Assembly (NCBI GenBank): GCA_027482245.1
Contig: JAIXWG010000015.1
Coordinates: 1 to 64,000 of the forward strand
Direction of reading: 5' to 3'
DNA length: 64,000 bases
DNA from: Acetobacteraceae bacterium
GTDB taxonomy: Bacteria; Pseudomonadota; Alphaproteobacteria; Acetobacterales; Acetobacteraceae
Shown: positions 17,158 through 25,381 of the stretch, piece by piece
Position numbering within the stretch: position 1 is the first letter of the stretch
Layout: each line of letters begins with the position of its first letter
The notes under the pieces: model-generated
Told to the model about the DNA's origin: nothing
What the model saw: the letters and a program-made list of their open reading frames with translations, nothing else
Database searches by the model: none
Made by a program: the position numbers and the translations under genes

Positions 17158-18750
17158 CTAGCTTGACAGGATCATCCCCGCCGCCTTGTGCGCCACCGCC
17201 AGCACCGTCGCGTTGATGTTGCAGACCGGGATATCCGGGAAGACGGAGGCATCCACCACCCGCAACCCGTCCACGCCGCGCAGCCGCAGCGCGGGGTCGA
17301 GCGGTGCGCCCGTCCCCTCACCGCCCATCCGGACGGTGCAGGAGGGGTGGTAGACGGTGCCGCCGGTCTCCGCGGCGAAGGCGGCCAGTTCCTCGTCCGA
17401 TTGCAGGCCAGCGCCGGGGCGGAGTTCTCCCGCCACGATGCCCCGCAGCGGTTCCGCCGCCATCCAGCGCCGGGCGAGGCGGATGCCCCGCACCACCGCC
17501 GCCCGGTCCTCCGCCGCCATCAGGAAGCGCGGCGCGATGACGGGTGCGCGGGCCGGGTCGGGCGAGGCCAGCGTCACGCTGCCTCGCGACAGCGGCCGGC
17601 ACTGCCACGCGCCGAGCGTGAGCCCGGGCTCCGGGTCCGGCACGCCGATCCGGCCCTCGGCCCAGGAGACGGGGCCGCCATTGAGCTGGATGTCCGGTGC
17701 CTCCAGCCCCGGCAGCGTCTTCGCAAACACGCCGACCATGCCGGGCGACCAGGTCAGCACCCCGTCGCCGCGGATCGCCCAGCGCGCGAGTTCGAGAGCA
17801 AGCCGCGGCCAGGCGATTCGGCGGTTGGCGGACCAGCGATGGTCGGTCAGCCGCCAGGTCATCCGGGCGATGTAGTGATCCTGCAGGTTCTGGCCGATGC
17901 CAGGGATGTCGCGCGCCACCGCGATCCCGTGGTCGCGCAGGTGGTCGGCGGGGCCGAGGCCCGAAAGCATGAGCAGGTGGGGCGAGCCGATCGCGCCCGC
18001 GCTCAGGATCACCTCCCGCCGCGCGGCGATGGTGGTCTCGACGCCGCCGCGCCGGATCGCGACGCCGGTGGCGCGCCGGTCCTGCATCACGATGCGGAGC
18101 GCCAGCGCGTCGCCGAACAGCGCCACGCCGCGCGCCAGCGCCGGCCGCAGGAAGGCACTGGCCGCCGAATGCCGCCGCCGCCCCTGGCGGGTCTGCTGAA
18201 ATGTCGAGAATCCCTCGCGCACCGGGCCGTTCATGTCGCGCGGCGTGGGCAGGCCGATGGCGGCGGCGGCCTCGCGCAGCTTCGCGACCAGGGGCGGCAC
18301 CTCCGCCAGGTGCTCCACGGAAAGCTGGCCATCCCGCCCGCGATGCGGCCCCTGTTCCTCAGCCCGCTCATAGGCCGCGAAATGCGGCGCGAGGTCCGCC
18401 CAGGACCAGCCCGCGCAGCCCTTCTGCGCCCAGAGGTCGTAGTCCGAGGGATCGCCCCAGACATGGCCGAGCCCGTTGATACTGGACGACCCGCCCAGCA
18501 CCCGCCCGCGCGGATAGTCCAGCGCCCGCCCACCCGTCGCGGCATCGGGGGCGGTGGCAAAACCCCAGGTCAGCGACGGATGCGTCAGGATGCGGGCATA
18601 GCCGGCGGGGATGTGCAGCCAGGGATGCCGGTCCCGCCCGCCGGCCTCGATCACCGCGACGCTCGCCCCGCCCGCCGAGAGCCGGTCCGCCAGCAGGCAG
18701 CCCGCGCTGCCCGCGCCGACGATGACGTAGTCGAAAAGGGGGATGCTCAC
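17158..18750 (-). CDS. GMC-family FAD oxidoreductase (choline dehydrogenase-like)
   Basis: A 530-residue flavoprotein of the glucose-methanol-choline family, which oxidises primary or secondary alcohols. The FAD-binding DYVIVGAGSAGCLLADRL is at residues 7-24. PRGRVLGGSSSINGLGHVWG and VILSAGAIGSPHLLMLSGLG are the two GMC signatures. The catalytic His is in HPSCTVRMGGEG, with the partner Asn/His region NINATVLAVAHKAA near the C-terminus. The alcohol substrate is unknown. The upstream lysR stop overlaps its start by four bases, so regulator and enzyme form one operon. Confidence 0.92.
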   Translation of the reverse strand: MSIPLFDYVIVGAGSAGCLLADRLSAGGASVAVIEAGGRDRHPWLHIPAGYARILTHPSLTWGFATAPDAATGGRALDYPRGRVLGGSSSINGLGHVWGDPSDYDLWAQKGCAGWSWADLAPHFAAYERAEEQGPHRGRDGQLSVEHLAEVPPLVAKLREAAAAIGLPTPRDMNGPVREGFSTFQQTRQGRRRHSAASAFLRPALARGVALFGDALALRIVMQDRRATGVAIRRGGVETTIAARREVILSAGAIGSPHLLMLSGLGPADHLRDHGIAVARDIPGIGQNLQDHYIARMTWRLTDHRWSANRRIAWPRLALELARWAIRGDGVLTWSPGMVGVFAKTLPGLEAPDIQLNGGPVSWAEGRIGVPDPEPGLTLGAWQCRPLSRGSVTLASPDPARAPVIAPRFLMAAEDRAAVVRGIRLARRWMAAEPLRGIVAGELRPGAGLQSDEELAAFAAETGGTVYHPSCTVRMGGEGTGAPLDPALRLRGVDGLRVVDASVFPDIPVCNINATVLAVAHKAAGMILSS

Positions 18751-19679
18751 GCCCCCACGCCCGGCACGGGCCCCACCTCGCGCGCCACGCTCAGCAGCAG
18801 GCGGCGCAGCCAGGCATGGCCGGGATCGGCCTCGAAGCGGCGGTGGAAGACCAGGCTGAGGCGCGTGTGGTTGAGCTCCACCGGACAGGGGCGCAGGAGA
18901 AGGCCATAGGTCTCCGCCAGGCGCTGCGCGAGCCGCCCCGACAGCGACATCACCATGTCCGTCCGCATCAGGATCTCCGGCACCGCGCCGAGATGCGCGA
19001 CGACGGCGCCGAGCCGGCGCGGGTAGCCGGCTTCCGTCAGAGGCCCGTCCAGCGCGCCGTCGCGCGACCCGTTGGCGGAGTGCAGGAGGTGCGGGTAGGC
19101 CGTGAAGCGTTCCAGCGTCATCGGCCCCTCCGCCAGCGGATGGCCAGGACGCACCAGCGTGAGGAACCCCTCCGGCAGCAGCCGCACGCGGGTATAGAGG
19201 GCGGGCGGTTCCGGCAGCACGGCAATCGCCATCTCCGCTGTTCCGGCCTCCAGGATCTCCATCGCATTGGTGCGGTCGGCGTGCCGCACCGCGACCAGCG
19301 CACGGGGCGCGTCCGTTGCCATCAATTCCAGCAGCGGCGGCACCAGCACGCTCTCCGCATACTCGCTCATCGCCAGGGTGAAGACGCGGTCCGTCGTCGC
19401 GGGGTCAAAGGGTGCATGGTCGGCGAGCGTGGTGCGCAGCGTGTCCAGCACCTGCGCGACGGGGCCTTCGAGCGAGAGGGCCAGGGCGGTGGGCTCCACG
19501 CCGCCCGGACGACGCAGGAACAGCTCATCCTTCAGGGCCGTCCGCAGGCGCGACAGCGCGTTGGACACCGCGGGCTGGGAGAGATTCAGCTTCTCCGCCG
19601 CGCGGGTCACATGCCTCTCCCGCGCCACCGCATCGAAGACGCGCAGCAGGTTCAGGTCGAGGTTCTGCAGGTCCGCCAA
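18747..19679 (-). CDS. LysR-family transcriptional regulator
   Basis: A 310-residue LysR regulator. The winged helix-turn-helix at residues 5-65 includes LLRVFDAVARERHVTRAAEK and LSQPAVSNALSRLRTALKDE. The effector domain follows (about 90-300), with the usual LxxPGHPLAEGP loop. It is divergent from doxX and precedes the GMC oxidoreductase with a four-base overlap, so it probably controls one or both. A symmetric T-N11-A site lies in the divergent spacer just upstream of its own start. Confidence 0.92.
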   Translation of the reverse strand: MADLQNLDLNLLRVFDAVARERHVTRAAEKLNLSQPAVSNALSRLRTALKDELFLRRPGGVEPTALALSLEGPVAQVLDTLRTTLADHAPFDPATTDRVFTLAMSEYAESVLVPPLLELMATDAPRALVAVRHADRTNAMEILEAGTAEMAIAVLPEPPALYTRVRLLPEGFLTLVRPGHPLAEGPMTLERFTAYPHLLHSANGSRDGALDGPLTEAGYPRRLGAVVAHLGAVPEILMRTDMVMSLSGRLAQRLAETYGLLLRPCPVELNHTRLSLVFHRRFEADPGHAWLRRLLLSVAREVGPVPGVGA

Positions 19680-19690
19680 GTCGCCACCCC

Positions 19691-19711
19691 ATCATTCGTC
19701 GCCGTGATGAT
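19691..19711. promoter_or_regulatory. LysR-type T-N11-A operator
   Basis: ATCAT-N11-ATGAT is a perfect dyad with the T-N11-A core recognised by LysR regulators. It begins 12 bases upstream of the lysR start and lies 97 bases before doxX, the expected place for an autoregulatory site in a divergent spacer. Assignment to this LysR protein is inference. Confidence 0.65.
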
Positions 19712-19807
19712 GGGTGTTCTGCCAGTCTGTTGGAAGGGAAGGCCGTTGCGGGACCATACACGCCGGCAAGAGGGGCGCCTGACGCGCCCCACCCGGAGAC
19801 CACGACG

Positions 19808-20245
19808 ATGTTCACCGACACCCGCACCACCACCCCCTATGCGGCCGCCCTGCTGCGCGTGACGCTCGGCCTCGCTTTCCTGGCGCATGGCCTGGTGCTG
19901 AAGATCATGACCTTCGGCCTGGCCGGCACGATGGGCTATTTCGGCTCCATCGGCTTCCCGCCGGTGCTCGGCGCCGTCGTCGCCATCGCGGAGACCGCGG
20001 CCGGCATCGCGCTGATCGCCGGCGTCTGGACGCGCCTCGTCAGCCTGCTGGCGCTGCCGATCATGATCGGCGCCACCATCCAGCATGGCGGCAATGGCTG
20101 GCTGTTCAACGCGCCGGGCGGCGGCTGGGAATTCCCGGCCATGTGGACGGCGCTGCTGCTGGTGCAGGCCGGTCTCGGCGCCGGGGCCTTCGCCCTCGAC
20201 GCCAGCCGCCTGATCGGCCGCGGCGCGGTCGAAGCCCGGGCATGA
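19808..20245 (+). CDS. DoxX family membrane protein
   Basis: A 145-residue protein with four transmembrane helices. The DoxX signature RVTLGLAFLAHGLVLKIM begins near residue 16, and GSIGFPPVLGAVVAIAETAA with ALIAGVWTRLVSLLALPIMI follow. DoxX proteins are linked to quinone/thiol redox chemistry and to detoxification, but their role is mostly undefined. It is divergent from lysR and is the natural candidate target of that regulator. A perfect hairpin lies just after its stop. Confidence 0.87.
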   Translation: MFTDTRTTTPYAAALLRVTLGLAFLAHGLVLKIMTFGLAGTMGYFGSIGFPPVLGAVVAIAETAAGIALIAGVWTRLVSLLALPIMIGATIQHGGNGWLFNAPGGGWEFPAMWTALLLVQAGLGAGAFALDASRLIGRGAVEARA

Positions 20246-20249
20246 ACCG

Positions 20250-21146
20250 TCACGGCTCCCGGGGCTGAGCCCCGGGAGCCCTGATGTCGTAGAGGGCGCG
20301 GGCGTTGTCGGAGAGGATGCGGTTCCGCACAGCTTCATCCGGCGCCCAGTCCAGCATCTGGTCCAGCAGATCGCCATCATTCGGCATGATGCGGCCGCGC
20401 ATGTTCACATGCGGCCAGTCCGATCCCCAGACCAGCCGCTCCGGCGCATGCGCCACCAGCGCCTTGGCCAGCGGCGTGACGGAGGGATAGGGAAAGTCCT
20501 CCTTCGAGCAGCGCATGGGGCCGGACAGGCGAACCCAGACACGGCCGCTATCCAGCATCCGCAGCATGGTGCGGAAGGCCGGCTGGTCCACGCCGCCAGC
20601 CGCCGGCACCGCGCCGAAATGGTCCAGCACCACCGGCCCGGGCAGCGCCATCAGGCGGTCGGCGAAATCGGGCAGGTCGCCCTTCGCGGGATAGAACTGC
20701 ACCACCCAGCCGAGTTCCGCCGCCATCGCCGCAGCGCGTTCCGACAGATGCGGCAGGTGCGCGCCATGCGCCGGGCTCACGAAGCGCAGCCCCCGCACGC
20801 CCAGCGCATGCAGCCGCGCCATCTCCGCCTGCGTCGTCCCAGGCGGCAGCAGCGCCACGCCGCGGAAACGGTCGGGAAAGCGCCGCAGCGTGTCCTCGAG
20901 GTGCCGCGTATCCATGCCGTAGCCGCCACCGCTGACGATGATGGCGTGCGACAGGCCGAGCACGTCCTGCAGCGCGATGTTCGTCTCCGGCAGCGCGTCT
21001 TCCGAGATGTAGCGGCTGCCGGGATCGAAGGGGTAGTCGGCGGCCGGGCCGAACAGATGCACCTGGCAATCGACGGAGCCCGGCGGGCAGACGAGCTTCG
21101 GCTTGCGCGGGTTGGGATCGGGCGGGGGCGTGAGGGGCGGTGACAT
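20250..21146 (-). CDS. Amidohydrolase (PDC-hydrolase / LigI-like)
   Basis: A 298-residue TIM-barrel metal hydrolase of the amidohydrolase_2 group that includes 2-pyrone-4,6-dicarboxylate lactonase. Expected blocks are DCQVHLFG (in the place of the usual D-x-H metal pair), GLRFVSPAHGAHL, VLDHFGAVPA, and WGSDWPHVNMRG with the catalytic Asp. Substrates are lactones or related carboxylated rings. It is followed 10 bases later, counted from its start, by a Bug binding-protein gene upstream on the same strand, so transport and hydrolysis of one carboxylic compound is plausible. Confidence 0.83.
   Translation of the reverse strand: MSPPLTPPPDPNPRKPKLVCPPGSVDCQVHLFGPAADYPFDPGSRYISEDALPETNIALQDVLGLSHAIIVSGGGYGMDTRHLEDTLRRFPDRFRGVALLPPGTTQAEMARLHALGVRGLRFVSPAHGAHLPHLSERAAAMAAELGWVVQFYPAKGDLPDFADRLMALPGPVVLDHFGAVPAAGGVDQPAFRTMLRMLDSGRVWVRLSGPMRCSKEDFPYPSVTPLAKALVAHAPERLVWGSDWPHVNMRGRIMPNDGDLLDQMLDWAPDEAVRNRILSDNARALYDIRAPGAQPREP
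20254..20280. terminator. Perfect 12-bp hairpin between convergent genes
   Basis: GGCTCCCGGGGC-TGA-GCCCCGGGAGCC is a flawless 12-base-pair stem with a three-base loop. It starts 9 bases after the doxX stop and lies inside the last codons of the convergent amidohydrolase gene. It can serve transcription from both sides. No T-run follows, so pausing or RNA end protection is as likely as classic intrinsic termination. Confidence 0.7.
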
Positions 21147-21155
21147 GCGGGGCCT

Positions 21156-22136
21156 CTATTCGGCGCGGATGTTGGCGGCGCGGATGACCTCGCGCCATTG
21201 CGGGATCTCCCGCGCGATCAGGGCGCGGAACTCCTCGGGCGTATTGCCCACGGGCTCGACGCCCTGGGCGGTCAGGCGTTCCACGACATCGGGCGCGCGC
21301 ACCGTGGCGCGGGCGGCGCGGGAGAGTGTCTCCACCGCCTCCGCCGGCGTCCCGGTGGGGGCCAGGATGCCCATCCAGAGGATGCCCTCGAAGCCCGGCA
21401 GCCCCATCTCCGCCACCGTCGGCACATCCGGCAGCAGGGGCGATCGCTGCGCGCTGGCGATGGCCAGCACCCGGATGCTGCCGGCCGCGATATGCGGGGC
21501 GGAGGTTGCCAGGCTGTCGAGCTTCAGCGCCACGCGCCCCGCCACCAGATCCGTCAGCGCTGGCGCCGCGCCGCGATAGGGCACGTGCAGGACCTCGATC
21601 CCGAGCCGCCGGTTCAGCAGTTCCATCGTGACATGCGGGTGGGACCCGATGCCGGCGGAGGAATAGCTGAGCGCGCCGGGATTGGCGCGCGCGTAAGCCA
21701 CGAACTCCGCGAAATTCGTGAAGGGCGCGCTGCGCGGCGCGATCAGGATCTCCGGGATCTGCGCGACCAGGGAGATGGGGATGAAGTCGCGCTCCGGCTC
21801 GAAGCCGCTATTGGGGCTGAGGCTCGGGTTGATGGTGTGGTTGGGCGCGTTGAACAGCAGCGTGTAGCCATCCGGCGTCGCGCGCGCCACGCGCTGCGTG
21901 CCGACATTGCCGCCGGCGCCTGGCGCGCTGTCGATGACGATGCTGGCATTGCCGAGCTGTTCCGCCAGCTTCTGCGCGATGGTGCGGGCCGTGACATCGA
22001 CGGTGCCGCCCGGCGGGAAGGGAACGATGAGGCGGATGGGCCGGTTGGGATAGGCGCCCTGGGCGCGGGCGCCGCGCGCCAGCCAGGGCGCGGCAAGGCC
22101 GAGGGCAAGCAGCCCCCGGCGCCTGGGGTTCAGCAT
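21156..22136 (-). CDS. Bug-family tripartite tricarboxylate transporter substrate-binding protein
   Basis: A 326-residue periplasmic binding protein with a twin-arginine-like signal (NPRRRGLLALGLAAP, cleavage after ARA near residue 25). Family blocks are IRLIVPFPPGGTVDVTARTI, IVIDSAPGAGGNVGTQRVA, SSAGIGSHPHVTMELL and HVPYRGAAPALTDLVAGRV. It is in tandem with the downstream amidohydrolase (9-base gap), which suggests that both handle the same carboxylated substrate. No membrane components of the transporter are nearby. Confidence 0.91.
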   Translation of the reverse strand: MLNPRRRGLLALGLAAPWLARGARAQGAYPNRPIRLIVPFPPGGTVDVTARTIAQKLAEQLGNASIVIDSAPGAGGNVGTQRVARATPDGYTLLFNAPNHTINPSLSPNSGFEPERDFIPISLVAQIPEILIAPRSAPFTNFAEFVAYARANPGALSYSSAGIGSHPHVTMELLNRRLGIEVLHVPYRGAAPALTDLVAGRVALKLDSLATSAPHIAAGSIRVLAIASAQRSPLLPDVPTVAEMGLPGFEGILWMGILAPTGTPAEAVETLSRAARATVRAPDVVERLTAQGVEPVGNTPEEFRALIAREIPQWREVIRAANIRAE

Positions 22137-22223
22137 GGCATTCCTCCGTGGCGCGCCGCCCTTGCCGGGCAGTCGCTTCAGGCGGCCAGCCTGCGCCCCG
22201 ACGGAAAGGCCGACAAGCCGCCC

Positions 22224-22685
22224 CTACGGGCCCGTGGAGCCAAAGCCGCCCGCGCCGCGCGCCGAAACGGTCGAGAACTCCTCCACCGTGCGGAAGCTCG
22301 GCCGCAGCACGGGCACGAAGACCATCTGCGCGAAACGCTCCCCGGGTTCCAGCACGATGGGCTCGCTGCCCGGCCCGTTGCGGTTCCAGCAGCTGACCAT
22401 GATGGGGCCCATGTAGTCGGGATCGATCAGGCCGACGAGGTTGCCAAGCACCAGGCCCCGCTTGTGGCCCATGCCGGATCGGGGCAGCACCAGCGCCGCC
22501 ATGCCGGAATCGCCCATGTGCACCGCGATGCCGGAGGAGACGAGCACGGGGGCCGCGCCCGGCCTGATGGTCAGCGGCTCATCGAGGCAGGCCATGAGGT
22601 CCACCGCCGCCGCCATCTCGCTCTGGTAGCGCGGCAGGCCCCATTCGGCGAGCCGCGCATCCAGCACCTTCAGTTCGACATCCAT
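22224..22685 (-). CDS. dut: Deoxyuridine 5'-triphosphate nucleotidohydrolase (dUTPase)
   Basis: A 153-residue trimeric dUTPase that hydrolyses dUTP to dUMP, keeping uracil out of DNA and feeding dTMP synthesis. All five motifs are in order: the early SEMAAAVDL (motif 1), PRSGMGHKRG (2), GLIDPDYMGPIMV (3), ERFAQMVFVP (4) and GFGSTG at the C-terminus (5). The ATG at 22685 gives the normal family length. An in-frame start ten codons earlier would add an unusual Arg-rich leader. Confidence 0.96.
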   Translation of the reverse strand: MDVELKVLDARLAEWGLPRYQSEMAAAVDLMACLDEPLTIRPGAAPVLVSSGIAVHMGDSGMAALVLPRSGMGHKRGLVLGNLVGLIDPDYMGPIMVSCWNRNGPGSEPIVLEPGERFAQMVFVPVLRPSFRTVEEFSTVSARGAGGFGSTGP

Positions 22686-22749
22686 CCGCCTGGCATCCCG
22701 CGCAAAGGGCCGCATCGCACGGCCGCGGCGCGTTATGCCAGAGCGGGCA

Positions 22750-23772
22750 TCAAGCCTCCACCGGGGCCTCGATCGCTTCCGCCTTCACCGTGGAATCCTT
22801 GTTCGCGGCCCCCCAGAGCTTGCGGGTCTTCTGGAAGCGGCCGATCAGGAATTCGCCGGACGTCACGGGCGAATATTTCGCCTCCTCCACGCCCAGCTGC
22901 GCGGGATCGACGGTGGTGTTGAAGTCCGGGTTGCAGAACAGCGGCATGGAGATGCGCGGCGCGTTCTTGGTGTGGATCACGCGATGCACCGTCGCCTTGA
23001 AGCGGCCATTGGTCCAGCGCTTCATCAACTCGCCGACGTTGATGACGTAGCCGCCCGGGATCGGCGGCACGTCCATGTAGACGCCATCCTTGCCCATCAC
23101 CTGCAGCCCGCCGGAATAGTCCTGCCAGAGGATGGTGATGATGCCGTGGTCGGTATGGGCGCCGGAAGCCGTCTCCGTCGCGCCCAGGCCGATCGCCGTC
23201 GCATAGGGGTAGTAGTGGTTGATCACCATGTCCGCGACCGGGCGCGTGAAGTGGCGGGAGAAGAAGTCCTCCTCCTGCCCCAGATACAGCGCGAAGCCCT
23301 TCAGGATCGTCGTGCCGACCTCGAGGCTGCCCTGGTAGTAGGCGGAGAGCGCTTCCTCGAACCCCGGCAGCGCCGGCCAGTTGTTCGGCGCATAGAGCGG
23401 CGTGCCGGCCAGCACCTCGGGATCGTCGGGCTTGCAGGGGAAGCCGAGGTCGAAGCTGTCGCGGGCGAATTTCAGGCCGCTGGCATGGATGGTGTCGCCC
23501 ATCTTGCGGTAGCCGCGGTTGTTGCGGTCGCACTCCACCGCGAGCTTCGCCTCCATGGGCTGGGCGAAGAACTCCAGCGCCTTCTTCCAGGCGGCCTCGA
23601 TCGTCTCCAGCTTCACATGGTGGTTCACGGCGTAGAAGAAGCCGATCTCGTCGCAGGCGCGGCCGATCTCATCTGCCACGCGGCGGCGATCGGCGATGTC
23701 GGCGGAATAGAGGCCGGAGACATCGATGACGGGGATGGAGGCAGGCGCTTCCATCTTCACGGCGGCACTCAT
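22750..23772 (-). CDS. Fe(II)/2-oxoglutarate-type oxygenase, isopenicillin N synthase family
   Basis: A 340-residue cytosolic oxygenase. The N-terminal DIOX_N region (IPVIDVSGLYS and EIGFFYAVNHHV) precedes the double-stranded beta-helix core. The iron triad is visible as H-x-D in GAHTDHGIIT and the later His in HRVIHTKNAPRIS, and RIS supplies the R-x-S that holds the 2-oxoglutarate carboxylate. The gene starts inside the stop of the ABC permease gene (ATGA), so it is the last gene of a four-gene transport-oxidation operon. Its substrate should be what that importer brings in, but this is not identifiable from sequence. Confidence 0.9.
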   Translation of the reverse strand: MSAAVKMEAPASIPVIDVSGLYSADIADRRRVADEIGRACDEIGFFYAVNHHVKLETIEAAWKKALEFFAQPMEAKLAVECDRNNRGYRKMGDTIHASGLKFARDSFDLGFPCKPDDPEVLAGTPLYAPNNWPALPGFEEALSAYYQGSLEVGTTILKGFALYLGQEEDFFSRHFTRPVADMVINHYYPYATAIGLGATETASGAHTDHGIITILWQDYSGGLQVMGKDGVYMDVPPIPGGYVINVGELMKRWTNGRFKATVHRVIHTKNAPRISMPLFCNPDFNTTVDPAQLGVEEAKYSPVTSGEFLIGRFQKTRKLWGAANKDSTVKAEAIEAPVEA

Positions 23773-24632
23773 GCGGCGTTCTCCTGGGGCTTGGGTTGGG
23801 CCTTGCGTCGGGTCGCGGCCTCTCGCCAGTCGAGGCGGCGGCCGATCTGGTGGACGATGGCGTAGAGGGCGAAGGACAGCAGGGTCGCCAGCAGCGCGAC
23901 GGCATAGACCTGGTCGCCGCGATAGGTCTGCATGGCGCGGTTGATGATGAAGCCGAGCCCCTCGGAGGAGATCATCCATTCCGCGGAGATGGCGACGATG
24001 ATGGCGCTGGTCGCCGCGATCTCCTGCGCCGCGACGACATGCGGCACGGCGTAGGGCAGGCGGACATGCAGGAAGGTCGTGGTCCATCCCGCATTCAGCA
24101 CGCGCATGCGGTCCAGCATCACGGGATCGGCGGCGCGCAGCCCCTGCATGGTGTTGACCAGCACGGGGAAGAACCCCGCCAGCGCCACCACCGTGACCTT
24201 GGACGCGAGCGTATCGCCTAGCGCCAGCGACAGCACCGTCACCAGCGCGACATAGGGCATGTTGCGCAGCGTGATCGCCGCCGGCATCAGCATGTGGCGC
24301 GTGGCCGGGATGGCATCGAAGAGCAGCGCCATGCCGATGCCCGCGACATTCGCGAAGATCAGCCCGAGCGCCGCCACCTGCAGCGTCGAGACCAGGTGCA
24401 CGGTGATGAAGGCCCGGTCCTCCACCAGCGTCGCCAGCACGCGCTCCGGGCGCGGGATGACGAAGGAGGGCAGGCCGGAGACGGCGATGGCGAGGTACCA
24501 GAGCGCGAGGATGGAGGCGATCGGCGCCACCACCCGCAGCACGGCCCAGAGCGGCTTCAGGCTGATCCTGGCCCGCGGCTTCGGCACTGCCACGGCCGGC
24601 GCCAGCACGACGGCGTGCCCCCCATCCATCAT
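23769..24632 (-). CDS. ABC transporter permease, taurine/sulfonate/nitrate type
   Basis: A 287-residue inner-membrane permease with about six helices. The cytoplasmic EAA-type loop that contacts the ATPase is around VLNAGWTTTFLHVRLPYAVP. It is related to SsuC/TauC/ThiX permeases of family BPD_transp_1. Both ends of the gene overlap neighbours by four bases, with the ATPase upstream and the oxygenase downstream. Confidence 0.92.
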   Translation of the reverse strand: MMDGGHAVVLAPAVAVPKPRARISLKPLWAVLRVVAPIASILALWYLAIAVSGLPSFVIPRPERVLATLVEDRAFITVHLVSTLQVAALGLIFANVAGIGMALLFDAIPATRHMLMPAAITLRNMPYVALVTVLSLALGDTLASKVTVVALAGFFPVLVNTMQGLRAADPVMLDRMRVLNAGWTTTFLHVRLPYAVPHVVAAQEIAATSAIIVAISAEWMISSEGLGFIINRAMQTYRGDQVYAVALLATLLSFALYAIVHQIGRRLDWREAATRRKAQPKPQENAA

Positions 24633-25381
24633 GCCGCCAGCGCCCTTCCGAACAGCAGCTCCCGCGCCCGTGCCGCGGCCGCGATGAAGCGCGGATCGGC
24701 GCGGAAAGCCGGCGGGCGTGGGCGCGGCGCGTCCACCGCCACGATCTCCACGATGCCGCCCGGCGCGGGGGAGAAGACGACCAGGCGATCCGCCAGCATC
24801 ACCGCTTCCTCGATGTTGTGCGTCACGAAGAGCACGGTCTTCGGCCGGCGCGCGAGCTCCGCATCGAACCAGGCGCCGAGTTCCTCCCGCTTCATCTCGT
24901 CCAGCGCGCTGAAGGGCTCGTCCATCAGCAGCACGGCGGGGTCATGGGCGATGGCACTCGCGATGTTCACGCGCTGGAGCATGCCGCCCGAAAGCTCCGC
25001 CGGGCGCTTGCCCTCATGCCCCGCCAGCCCGAAGTCGCGCAGCAGCGGGCCGGCGGGGAAGCCGATGCGGCGCGCGATCTTCTGCGTGAAGCGGACATCA
25101 TCCTCCGCCCGCTTCCAGGGCAGCACGGCCGGGCGCTGGGAGACGAGGCCGATCTGCCGGTTGCGGCGTGCGGCGCCGGCGCTGTCCGCGCCGATCCGCA
25201 CTTCGCCGCTGCTGGGGCTTTCGAGGTCCGCGACGATCCGCAGTAGCGTCGTCTTGCCGCAGCCCGACGGGCCGATGAGGGCGACGAACTCCCCCGCCGC
25301 GACCTCCAGCTCCGTCGGTCGCAGCGCGATGCTGTCCCCGAAGCGGCGGGAGACGCCGCGGACGGAGACGGGCGCGGCCAT
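24629..25381 (-). CDS. ABC transporter ATP-binding protein, taurine/sulfonate/nitrate type
   Basis: A 250-residue ATPase subunit with Walker A GPSGCGKTTLL, the Q-loop region, signature LSGGMLQRVNIA, Walker B VLLMDEPFSALD and the switch His in FVTHNIEEAV. It resembles SsuB/TauB. The binding-protein gene's stop and this gene's start share one base, and its own stop overlaps the permease start by four, so all subunits are co-translated. Confidence 0.94.
   Translation of the reverse strand: MAAPVSVRGVSRRFGDSIALRPTELEVAAGEFVALIGPSGCGKTTLLRIVADLESPSSGEVRIGADSAGAARRNRQIGLVSQRPAVLPWKRAEDDVRFTQKIARRIGFPAGPLLRDFGLAGHEGKRPAELSGGMLQRVNIASAIAHDPAVLLMDEPFSALDEMKREELGAWFDAELARRPKTVLFVTHNIEEAVMLADRLVVFSPAPGGIVEIVAVDAPRPRPPAFRADPRFIAAAARARELLFGRALAA

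Noticed and set aside
16980..17160. yybP-ykoY manganese riboswitch before mntP
   Set aside because: The spacer between mntP and the GMC gene is under 70 bases and I cannot place the conserved riboswitch core; only a simple hairpin is seen.
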